A stretch of DNA of 48,534 nucleotides, from assembly GCA_024220525.1 (NCBI GenBank), contig JAMYWO010000199.1:1-48534 (forward strand). Reading direction: 5' to 3'. Under the pieces are notes generated by a model that was not told the DNA's origin, did no database searches, and saw only the letters and a program-made list of their open reading frames with translations. Position numbers and translations under genes: made by a program. The DNA is from Cochliopodium minus (lineage: Eukaryota; Discosea; Himatismenida; Cochliopodiidae). This document shows, piece by piece, positions 22,910 to 32,800 of this stretch; position 1 is the stretch's first letter; each line of letters starts with the position of its first letter.

Positions 22910-24690
22910 TTATTTCTTTGGGACAGTCAATTTCATAAAGAGAGGAGTGACTGGGGATTCAGATTTGATTGGGACGATGTTAGATCTTTTCTTCTTATCC
23001 TCATCACTCTCTTCTTCCTCTTCCTCATCTTTCTTCTTGTTATCGGAAGATTTAATAGGAGCAGCGGATTTTTTCTTCTTATCTTCCTCTTCCTCTTCTT
23101 CTTCCTCCTCTTCGCTCTTTTCTTGATGAGCTTTCAAAGGCTTCTCAGATTTCTTTTCGGTGGATTCCTCTTGATCTCTCTCTTCTTCTTGTTCCTCCTC
23201 ATCTTCTTCGTCTCTTTTGACGATGACAGATTTTCCGATTCTAGGATGAGTCAAAACAGATCTCTTCTTCTCATCTTCGAAATCAGCAGGGAGAGCTTCT
23301 TCGTTTTGTTGAACAACCTTGACAGGAGCAACTACTTTCTTGTTACCGCTGTTTTTGTTGGAGTTTTCTGATCCAAAATCAACCATTGTGTTCATTTCCT
23401 CTTCTTCTTCTTCCTCTTCGTTTTTGTGGTGAGGTCTGTTTCCACCAAAAGGACGACCATTACCTTTACCATGATCTCTATCGTGGTTGTGTTCGTCGAT
23501 TTGAGAGACTTTGCAAACTCCGTTGACACCGTTGACATAAGCACAGCAGTGTTTTCTGTTGTCTTGTTCGTATTTACAGGTATCAGGACCACGTTCACGA
23601 GTGTTAACAAGCAAAAAGACTGCACCTTCTTCGCTTGAGAGATGACCTCCTTTGATGGTTTCTTGAACATTACGTTTACAGAAGTTAACATATTTGTTAT
23701 CTGGTTCACAGAAATCAGTAGTTTTGAAACAAGTAGGAACACGTGCCAAGTGGACTTTTCCTCCGTCTCTTTGAGTCAAGTGAGAAAGTACTCTCCAGTG
23801 TACAGTTCTCTTTGCGGTTTTCAATCTGATGTAGAATGGGGTGTCTGGTCTCAAAAGATCGTCTTCTTGGTGGTAGAATGGTCCTGCCTTTGCTTCTACT
23901 TCTTTTGCTACTGCTGAGGTTTCTTCATCTTCAATCTTTTCGACGTTGTTGTCGACGGTGTTTTCTACGACTGCTTTGGTTGGTGCAGATGCATCTGGGT
24001 ATGGTTTGTATTGTGCAGGTTCTTGTCTTTCTGCGATTTCAGTGGTTTGTTCAACTACTTCAGCGGTTTGTGCTGGTGCAGCAACTGTTAAAAATGATTT
24101 TTGTTAGAATTCATAATATGAATAATTGAGTACAAGTATAAAAGATTTATTTAAAAATTCTTTGTCGATCTTTTATTTGTAATATATAATTTCATTGTTT
24201 GTTAATTTATATAAAATATATTTTTAAATATCTATAAATAAATTATTATTTTTAATTTGATGCAATTAAAAAAATCCTGTTTTTTTCTTTATAATAAGTT
24301 ATTTTTTTAAAAAAAAATTTTTTTTCTTCTCTTACTTTCTTCAACGTTACGTTTGTGTGGTGGTCTAGGTCCATGTCTTTCATTGTGTGCTTTCAATTCC
24401 AAAATCTCAACAACAGCATTGTGGTTAACATTGAAACATCTTCCACTGAATCTAATCTCATCAGTGGTTCTTCCATTTTCAGCAATAGGCAAACAGTGTC
24501 CTGCTCTACCTCCTCTAATTCTGCTGGAGATTCCGTGTTTCATAAATTCGTCACAGTTAATCCCTTTGAATTTAAGAGTTAAAATGTTTGGTGCATTTTT
24601 GTAATCTTTGGTTCTGGACAAAGCTACAAAATCTGCTTTAACTAATGAGAGTAATACTACAAGTAATGCAACAATGATGATTTTGCTCAT
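22910..24690 (-). CDS. Secreted two-domain Cys-rich protein, paralogue A
   Basis: Exons 24690-24336 and 24084-22910 give 509 residues. A clear signal peptide (MSKIIIVALLVVLLSLVKA) comes first. Domain 1 (about 20-115) has three Cys (INCDEF, GHCLPI, GRCFNVNH) in a block starting FVALSRTKDY. After an Ala/Glu/Pro-rich linker, domain 2 (about 195-305) starts TPFYIRL and has seven Cys, including PTCFKTTDFC, DTC and CCAYVNGVNGVC. The rest is a long acidic tail of Glu runs alternating with Lys. I know no family with this pattern; disulphides and an extracellular or vacuolar location are inferred. It shares both domains with the next two genes in the same orientation. Its single intron falls in the linker between the domains, and the two paralogues have none. 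Confidence 0.85.
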
Positions 24691-25206
24691 TTTTTTTTTT
24701 TTTTCTATTATAAATTATATTTTTTTGATTTTTTTATGTCTTTTCATTTCTCTCGCATCCATTGCACATAAATTATATTTTGAGTTGAATAATTCTTAAA
24801 AAAAAAAAAAACAAATGATGGAAGAGGATAAATGGATTTTAATTTATTGATTAGAATGGAAGATAGAAATATATTTTTACGATTTTTCTTTTGATTGAGA
24901 CGGTTATAAAAAATATAAAAGTTACATCAGAAATTAGTCAGAACTATATATATTTGAATCAATAAGGTTCATTTGAATCAATATATTGCAAATGAATAAA
25001 ATCAAAATGTGTCAATTTCAAATTTATTTTTTATGTCCAAGAAAATATTTTACTGCATTCTCTGATGGTTGAATGTAATCCTTTCAATAGAAAAGATATG
25101 AAGCCATTTTTTTATAATTTAAGATTTATTTTTTTCCCAATTCAAAAAAAAAAAAATATGAAGAATTAAAGGCTGTCTTTCTAATTTTTGAATATTACTA
25201 TTTTTA
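24691..25206. other. Intergenic region between secreted paralogues A and B
   Basis: Contains the leader and probable promoter of paralogue A next to 24690 and the 3' flank of paralogue B near 25206. No ORF or RNA gene is visible; moderate complexity with few ATTTTT repeats. Confidence 0.5.
24731..24776 (-). promoter_or_regulatory. Shared upstream motif pair, paralogue A
   Basis: Read on the minus strand, ATAATTTATG is followed about 27 bp later by GAAAAGACATAAAAA and then the ATG about 40 bp on. The same two blocks occur at similar spacing upstream of paralogue B. They could be a promoter and start-site element; they could also be relics of gene duplication. Confidence 0.35.
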
Positions 25207-26499
25207 TTATTGAGATTTAGGAGTATCAACAGTGGTCTTTCCCAAAGTGGATGGAGCATTTCTCTTATCAGGATAAAATCCGAAAGAATCAGTATATAAA
25301 GAAGATTCAGTGTTTTTATATTCTTCAGAAACTTTCAAATTAGCTTGCAAATCAGATACTTCTTCAGTATTCTTTTTTTCAGATTGTTTGGCGGAATTAT
25401 CATCAGTAGTGATGTTCTCATCTTTTACATCTTTGTTTTTGTGTTTGGATAAGATTTCAGAGTGTTTGACAGGATTGAAAACTACAGGATCTTCATCTTT
25501 AGTTTCAACAGACTTTGAGAAAGCAGGAGAACCTTCTCTACGAATGTTACTTTTGCAAATACCTTTGTTGGTATTGACGTATTGACAACAACGACTACCA
25601 GATTTAGATTTCTTTTTGCAAGTGTGTGGAGCATCTTTTCTGGTGGTGACTTCAAGGTAGGTTCTTGATCCCTTTGGAAGAAATCCTCTTACTGGAGGTT
25701 GTCTATCACAATCAGAAACGTATGGAGTGTTGCTGTCGGAACAGTAATCTCTGTGTACGAAACACTCAGGTCTTCTTACTTGATGAACAACTCCTCCTTT
25801 TCTCTCCAAATGGAAGTCAAGAACTTTAACTCTGTAGTTTCTCTTTGTTGCAACCAATCTGATGTAAAATTTGGTGCTTTCAGGAAGATGAGACTCTTCA
25901 AATGAACGAGCTTGTTTCTTTTCAACAACAGAAAGAATCTCGCTTTTCTTTTCAACTTCATCTTTCTTTTCAGCAACATCTTTAGTGACAGGGAATTCAG
26001 GTTCGTCCTCTTCTTCTTCCTTTTCAACAACTGGTTCTTTCTTCTTTGATTCAGATTTCTTTTGTTCAGGTTCTGGTTCTCCTTCTTCATCAATTCTGTT
26101 TGATGTTGTTGAATCGTCTTCACTTTTGTGTTGATTACCATGATAATCACCATGACCAGAAAGGTGAATGTTTTCTTCGTTGGAATGTTCTCCTCTTCTT
26201 TGGATTTCCAAAATATAAACGTTAATATTGTGATCATCATTTATACATCTACCAACAAATTTAAAATCATCTTTATCATTTCCATTGTCATCAATTGGAA
26301 GACAATCTCCAGAAAATGATCCTCTCAATCCATTTGCAAGACCATTTTTGTAAAAATCTTCACAATTTGTCTTATCAACTCTTAATGTGAGAAGATGATC
26401 TGCTTCTTGATATTGTTTTGTTTTTGGTGCTCTTACAAATTCAGAAGCAACAAATGAAAACAAAATAGCAATTGTTAACGCTATAATTAAATTCTTCAT
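25207..26499 (-). CDS. Secreted two-domain Cys-rich protein, paralogue B
   Basis: An intronless 430-residue ORF. I start it at the Met at 26499, because that gives a clean signal peptide (MKNLIIALTIAILFSFVAS) directly before the family block EFVRAPKTKQY; the frame is open 19 codons further up, but that part is leader. Domain 1 has TNCEDF, GDCLPID and GRCINDDH. A polar, His- and Glu-rich linker follows, then domain 2: TKFYIRL, RRPECFVHRDYC, HTCKKK and CCQYVNTNKGIC. The tail is a Ser/Lys/Glu-rich disordered region. It has the same Cys spacing as its neighbours. Function unknown; secretion is inferred from the signal peptide. Confidence 0.88.
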   Translation of the reverse strand: MKNLIIALTIAILFSFVASEFVRAPKTKQYQEADHLLTLRVDKTNCEDFYKNGLANGLRGSFSGDCLPIDDNGNDKDDFKFVGRCINDDHNINVYILEIQRRGEHSNEENIHLSGHGDYHGNQHKSEDDSTTSNRIDEEGEPEPEQKKSESKKKEPVVEKEEEEDEPEFPVTKDVAEKKDEVEKKSEILSVVEKKQARSFEESHLPESTKFYIRLVATKRNYRVKVLDFHLERKGGVVHQVRRPECFVHRDYCSDSNTPYVSDCDRQPPVRGFLPKGSRTYLEVTTRKDAPHTCKKKSKSGSRCCQYVNTNKGICKSNIRREGSPAFSKSVETKDEDPVVFNPVKHSEILSKHKNKDVKDENITTDDNSAKQSEKKNTEEVSDLQANLKVSEEYKNTESSLYTDSFGFYPDKRNAPSTLGKTTVDTPKSQ

Positions 26500-26520
26500 T
26501 TTTTTTTTATTATATTTTTT

Positions 26521-26563
26521 TTGTCCTTTCACTTTCTTTAACAAAATCACTTCCATAAATTAT
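26521..26563 (-). promoter_or_regulatory. Shared upstream motif pair, paralogue B
   Basis: On the minus strand, ATAATTTATG then, 29 bp later, GAAAGGACAAAAAA, followed by an A/T-run and the ATG. It matches paralogue A in both blocks and spacing, and paralogue C in the second block (GAAGGGACAAAAAA). Confidence 0.4.
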
Positions 26564-26672
26564 TATCCAATCACCCCAATCAAATTAACGATATCTGAAA
26601 GAAAATCAAAAATGAATGTGGTTTAGAAAAAAGAGAATTTAGTTAATTATTTAATATATATGTTGCATATTT

Positions 26673-27746
26673 TTATTTCTCAAAAGATGGGATTATATTT
26701 CTCTTTCTTGCGAGTTGATCTTTTTTGTCGAGAATGACAGTATCATTAGGTTTTGCTTCGTTTTGAATTTTTTCTGGGATATTCTCAGATTGAACAGGAG
26801 ATGATGGATTTTCATCGTCATCTTCTTGATGTTGTTGTGATTTATGATTTGGAATCTTCATAGGGGAAGGATGTATCATATCATTATCATTGAGTTCAAC
26901 TGGTTCTTGTGGAACATGTTTTTGATTATCAGTGTTTTGATCATGAGGGATATCTTCGAAATCGTCTTCTCCATCTTGATGATTCTCAGGATATTTACAA
27001 ATACCCTCGATAGCATTAACATAAGCGCAACAAAAACGGTTTTGAGTACCAGCAACAGAAAGATTGACATCTCTGCAAGTATGAGCTCTTTTTTTACGAG
27101 TAGTTACTTCCAAATACAATTTTGATCCTCTCTTTGCTCTGTTCATGGTGTGAGGACTTCTATAACATTTGGTGACGAAAGCTTCTTTGTTTTCTCCACA
27201 AAAATCTTTTTCTTTGACACATTCAGGTCTTTTAACTTGATATACAAACCCATTTCTTCTCTTCAAATAAAATCTTTCTACTTGAAAATCAATAGCAGCG
27301 AATGGACTGAATAATGTCAAATAAAATTCAGAATCTTTTGGCAATGTAGGATCTTCAGAAAATCCTGCTCTGTTTTGCAATTGATGTGATTGATCAGCTT
27401 CTTCCTCATTTTCTGTCTCATTGACAGCTTCACTCAATTTTGTTTTTGTTTCCAATCCAACGATATTAAGAATAACATCGTGATTATCATTTACACATCT
27501 CCCAATAAATCTTATATCATCCAAATCACTTGATTTATCATCTATTGGTAGACAATTTCCAGATGCTCCTCCTCTAAATTTACTTGCCAATCCTCCTCTT
27601 TTTAAGAAGTTTGGGCAGTTCATGTTTTTTACTCTTAATGATAAAATATGATGTGCTTCGAAATAATCTCTTGATCTTGGTGCCAAGATGAATTCTGCAT
27701 TGTATACTGCAAATAATGCAATCAAACAAATCAACAAAATTTTCAT
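26673..27746 (-). CDS. Secreted two-domain Cys-rich protein, paralogue C
   Basis: An intronless 357-residue ORF. Signal peptide MKILLICLIALFAVYNA, then domain 1 (EFILAPRSRDY, MNCPNF, GNCLPIDD, GRCVNDNH). A short linker with NRAGF follows, then domain 2 (SEFYLTLF, KRPECVKEKDFC, HTC, CCAYVNAIEGIC). The tail is Asp/His/Pro/Gln-rich. Domain 2 carries the same seven Cys as the paralogues, and its YLEVTTRK segment is identical to that of paralogue B. Tandem arrangement and shared leader motifs suggest origin by local duplication and possibly joint regulation. No known family comes to mind; adhesion, cell-wall or antimicrobial roles are only guesses. Confidence 0.88.
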   Translation of the reverse strand: MKILLICLIALFAVYNAEFILAPRSRDYFEAHHILSLRVKNMNCPNFLKRGGLASKFRGGASGNCLPIDDKSSDLDDIRFIGRCVNDNHDVILNIVGLETKTKLSEAVNETENEEEADQSHQLQNRAGFSEDPTLPKDSEFYLTLFSPFAAIDFQVERFYLKRRNGFVYQVKRPECVKEKDFCGENKEAFVTKCYRSPHTMNRAKRGSKLYLEVTTRKKRAHTCRDVNLSVAGTQNRFCCAYVNAIEGICKYPENHQDGEDDFEDIPHDQNTDNQKHVPQEPVELNDNDMIHPSPMKIPNHKSQQHQEDDDENPSSPVQSENIPEKIQNEAKPNDTVILDKKDQLARKRNIIPSFEK

Positions 27747-28378
27747 TTTTTTTTATTTTTTTGTCCCTTCATTCCACATTATAATTTAATAATATTAAAA
27801 AAATCAAAATTAAATGTTGGGAGAAGGATTTTTCAAAAGATATCTCATTGATTGATGGATATGGATTATATATCAGTTTCAAATTTGATTTTGTTGGATA
27901 TTACATTTAACTTTATCTTTTTGGTTCAAATTTGAATGATTTGAATAATTTGTTAAATTTATCCCTATCTTCCATTAATCTATCTTCCTATCTTCCAATT
28001 TTTCCTTTTAGTACACGTCCCCAACAAGAAATCTGATATATTTACCTCTTAAGAAAATTTGAATGAATAGTATGGATTCAGTATATCTGAGTACTCAAGG
28101 GAATTTGTTTGATATAGAAAGGAAGAAATAATAATTGAAAGATTTGGAAAGCTAATTTTTTTCTTTTTTCATCAGACTTGTTATATTTTAATTCATCCCC
28201 TTTGACTTTTTCAATTTCTTTGAATAAAATTGTTTAATTCTTTTTTCATTTAACAACAGTATTTTCTTTGTACTTTTCATTTTTATTTGCAGCACTTTTG
28301 AAAAAAATAAATATTTTATTAAAATTTGAAAAAAAAAAATAAAAAAAAACTTGAAAATATAAAAGATTTTTAAACAAA
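27747..28378. other. Divergent intergenic region, paralogue C to PQQ-propeller gene
   Basis: A 632-bp divergent promoter region. Near 27761-27770 is the GAAGGGACAA element of paralogue C (minus strand). The middle is ordinary AT-rich sequence of fairly high complexity with GTACACGTCCCC at about 28012. The last 80 bp are A-rich leader of the plus-strand gene. No ORF is supported. Confidence 0.5.
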
Positions 28379-29712
28379 ATGAACAATAATAACAATACTA
28401 TTTTTATTGGAACTCGAGGAACTGTTGTAGCAATTGATCAAAACAACGGAAAAGAATTATGGAGAAGTAATATAAACTAATTTTATTTAAATTTACCAAA
28501 TACTGATTGAAAATAATATTTTTTTTTCATAGCTCAATTACCTGGAAGCGCTTATGCACCAGTAACAATTTTTTTTGAAGATGGGAAAGTATTTTGTGGA
28601 TCAAATGGAAAAGTATACATCATTTGCTCAAAATCAGGAAGTTTACTTGCAAAAAATGGTATGGAAAAATATATTTATTTGAAATTTATTTATTAATAAA
28701 GAATATACACTGATATTTTTACTTTTATTAACTTCTTTTTTTATATAACAAAGATATGGTAGGACAAGGATATGGAAGTGTCACTTTCACTACCAAAAAG
28801 ACCGAATCAGTCCAACAACCACAACAAATGCAACAACCACAATTCATTCAACAACCACAATTCATAATCCAACAACCACAATTGATGAATGAACAATTAT
28901 TGAATGAACAACAATTTGTAAATCAAAATCAACCACAACAAACATTCATGCTTCAACAACCACCACAATCCTTCCAAAATATTCAACCACCAATGTATCA
29001 ACCCATCCCTGTCCAACAACCACCAATGTATTTCGAACAATCCCAATCACTATCCCAACCAAACAATCAACCATTTATCTCTCATATGTTTCCTTCATTG
29101 AATGTGCAACAAGGAGATGAATCCCAAAGATTGCTTGATGAAGATGAGGAATTTGCACGTTCTCTCGATCTCGAATTGAATGGAAACAACAACCAAAACA
29201 ACAACCAACTTAACAACAACAACAATCTTGTAAGTAACGAGCACAACAGATTGATGAACATCAACTCAAACAACAGATTGATGACACACAACGATCTCAA
29301 CAACAACAGAAACAACAACGTCAACAATATTCTCCGCCAAGACTTCCACTTCATCAATGACAATACTAACAACATCAACAGCAACATCCAACAAGTGATC
29401 AGCATCGATGATATCATCTTTGTTGGATTGAACTCTTTTGTCACTGCCCTCAACAAAAACACCGGCCAGGAAGTATGGAGAGCTTACGTTCCTACTTCTT
29501 ATGGACTCCCTCTTTCAATAATTTTCACCAAAGGAAAGATCAACGTTGCTTCTGCTGGCCACGTTTATTGTTTGAACGCTTTCACTGGTAAGGAGTTGTG
29601 GAGAAACAACTTGCCTGGTTTGAGATACACAAACGTTTCCATCGTTTCCACCTCCAACAACAACAGTTTCTATAACTCCAACTCTACTCTTCTTTACCAT
29701 GCTCACAATTAA
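28379..29712 (+). CDS. PQQ-like beta-propeller repeat protein with Q/N-rich insert
   Basis: Three exons (28379-28466, 28533-28658, 28754-29712) give 390 residues. Residues 1-95 hold propeller-blade repeats of the PQQ type: TIFIGTRGTVVAIDQNNGKELWR, split here for length as TIFIGTRGTVVAID and NNGKELWR, then GKVFCGSNGKVYIICSKSG. Residues 100-280 are a Gln-, then Asn-rich low-complexity insert (repeated QQPQ; NNNN). Residues 285-390 return to blades (IIFVGLNSFVTALN, NTGQEVWR; VYCLNAFTGKELWR). The two blade segments align with each other along their length, so the protein looks like a duplicated unit separated by a prion-like spacer. There are too few blades for a closed eight-blade propeller unless it oligomerises. 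There is no signal peptide, so it is probably cytosolic. Enzymatic PQQ binding is not supported. Confidence 0.75.
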
Positions 29713-29834
29713 TTTTTGTAGTTGGTTTCTGGGGTTCATTTTTGTATTATTTGAACATACTTAGTATATATTAGTTTTTTAAAAAAAAAACATTTAAATA
29801 AATATTAAAAAAAAAAAAAATTGTTTATTCAACT

Positions 29835-32800
29835 ATGGATTTGAAATTTGAGCTTACCAATGAACAGAAAGTACAATTTTATACAGATGGTTATATCATT
29901 CTAAGGAATGTTGTAGATAAAAAGTATTTGAAGCTTGCAAAGAGAAAAATCAATCAATTCTTGGGAACTGGTAATATTTATTATTCTCTTTCAAAAATCA
30001 TAAAATATGGTTTAGTAATTGCCCACAATTTGAAATTTCAATTCTCTTTAATATCTTCAATTATTCAGGATTGAGTGAACAAGATATGCAGAATTTCAAG
30101 AATGGAAAGATCACCCCTCCCATAGTGACTTCCCCTGAGCTCACAAATTGTTTCAATTGCTCCAAAGTCATTCCATATTTGGAATCTCTCCTAGGAGAAG
30201 GTGGGGAATTCCAAAACATCAAAAATTTTTTTTAAATTGATTATATTGCATCACATTTGAAGGCAAAGTGAGCCAACAATTTGGTTCTCAAATAGCATTA
30301 AGATTTCCAGGAGATTTAACAGATAATGAATTTAATCCTGTAACAAGAAAAAAAAAATTTAAGATTCAATTTCTAATTAATTGCTTGTTCATCAAATGAT
30401 TAGGTTCCATATTGGTCAAAGTAACTTTTTTATTTTTTTTAAAAAAAAATTTTTATAAATTTTTATCAATAGATCATGGCACATTGATGGATTGAACAGT
30501 AATATTAATAATATTTAATTTTTTTATTATTATTTTTATTTTTATTTTTATTTTTATTTTTATTATTTTTATTTTATTTTTAAACTTTTTATTTTTTTCA
30601 ATTTAAAATTTTATTTTCATGAAGAAAAAGGAACAATATCAAATTTTACTTGTTTGATTGGAATCCCTTTAATAGACGTCAAGAAAGAAATGAGTGGAAA
30701 CCTGATGGTGTATCCCAGATCCCATTTTGTCCTTGAAGAATATTTCAGAAATTTTGGTTTTGAAGATGCCAAAGAAAACGGGTTATGTAAAAAAAAATAA
30801 AAAAAAAATTAAATGAATAAAATAAAAATAAATAAATAAAATAAAATGAATAAAATTAAATAATTTTTTTTAAAGCGAGTTTGCCTTATTTGCCTTTGAG
30901 TAATGCTGTTCAAGTAAAGTTAAATAAGGGGGATGTGGTACTTGCTCATTATAATTTGGCTCATTCGATTGCTCCAAATTGTTCTTCCAAAATAAGGTGA
31001 CCAAAAAACAAAAAATAAAAAAATAAAAAATAAAAAATAAAAAATAAATAATTAAAATTTTTTTATATAAAAAATATAAAAATATAAAAATAAAAATAAA
31101 AGATAAATAATTAAAATTTTTTTAATAAAATGAAAAAATTGAGAAAAAAAATTGAGAAAAAAAATTTAAATAAATTTAATAAATTTAATTCAAAATTAAA
31201 AAAAAAATTAAAAAAAAATTAAAATTAAATTGAATTTTAATAATTTTTAAAATTTTTTAAATAAATTTAATTCAAAAAAATTTCATTTATTTTTTAAAAG
31301 GTACAAACTCTATTTTAGAGTGAATGTTCGAGGAGAAGGATTTCACAGTGAAACAATGCTAAATATATGGAAAGACTACATAGGAATGCAAGACGTTGTG
31401 AATGTTTTGGAGAACAAAATCGATCTCTCCATGTTTAAAGGTAAGGAGGGGGAGGGTTTCAAGCCTTTTAACATTGACGTCAAGGCCAAGATGGAGAAGC
31501 TCGAGAAGAACAGAAAATTCGATGAGATAAAATCTCAGTTAAAAGAAAAGAGTGATTTATTATTCAATCAAGTAATTATTTTTAATTTTTAATTTATTTG
31601 TTAAATTATTTGTTCATTTCAGTTTTATTTTTACTATTTTATATTATTTTTTTATTTTTTTTTTTAATTTATCATTTTGATGTTTATTTTTTATTTTTAG
31701 TTTTAATTATTTGTTTCAAAGTTTTTGTTTTTATTTATTTTGTAAAATTATTTGTTTATTTATTTTTATATTATTTTTTATTTTCGATTTTTATTTTTAA
31801 ATTTTATTTTTTCTTTTTTATTTTTTTGTTTATTTTTAAATTTTATTTGTTTCAAAGTTTTTGTTTTAGTTTTTAATTTACATTTTTTAAAAAATTTAAA
31901 AAGAAAAAATTCTTCGAAGCCGCTCCTTTGTTAGACCAATTGTTGGAACACGTTTTGGATGATCTGTGGCTTTACGTGAAAGCAGCCTGTGCACACACTT
32001 GGGGAAAGCCCGCCAATTTGATCCAAGGTGAAAAGCACGCCCGAAAAATAGTCGAAAAGTGGGGAACACATCCTTCTGGTTACCAACTATTGGGTTATTT
32101 ATTTTTAAAATTTATAGTTTTTTTTTTTAATTTTATTTAATATAAATTTTAAATTTTTTTTTTGAAATGAATATCTTGAACAAAATGATAATAAAAATTG
32201 AATAAATTAATTTATTTGTCAAAATATAAACAGTTAAAGTGACTTATAAAGCTCACAATCAATCAATTCTCTTAAATGTCTAGAGTTCTATTGATCTCAA
32301 ATATTATTATTTTTAATTTTTTATCATTTTTTAAAGATAAGAATCTTTTCAAAAATTTTTTTATTAAAACCTTGTTCATTCTAAATAAAAGAAAGAAAAA
32401 TATTTAAATTTAAAATTAAATTATAGAATTAAAATAACTATTATTATGATTAGTAAACACAGTTAAAGTGACTTATAAAGCTCACAATCAATCAATTCTC
32501 TTAAATGTCCAGAGTTCTATTGATTTCTTATATTATATTTTTTAAATTTTTTATCATTTTCTAAAGATAAGAATCTTTTCAAAATTTTTTTTATTAAAAC
32601 CTTGTTCATTCTAGTTGAAGAAAGAAAAATATTTAAATTTAAAATTAAATTATAGAATTAAAATAACTACTGTTACGATTAGTAAACACAGTTAAAGTGA
32701 CTTATAAAGCTCACGATCAATCAATTCTCTTAAATGTCTAGAGTTCTATTGATTTAAAATATTATATTTTTTAAATTTTTTATTTTTTAAATAAAAATCT

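Noticed and set aside
22883-23371. Phe/Leu-rich plus-strand frame of 162 codons
   Set aside because: Antisense shadow of the Glu/Lys-rich tail of secreted paralogue A.
31598-31934. Long Phe/Tyr-rich open frames
   Set aside because: They are T-rich intron sequence of the PhyH-TPR gene between good splice sites.
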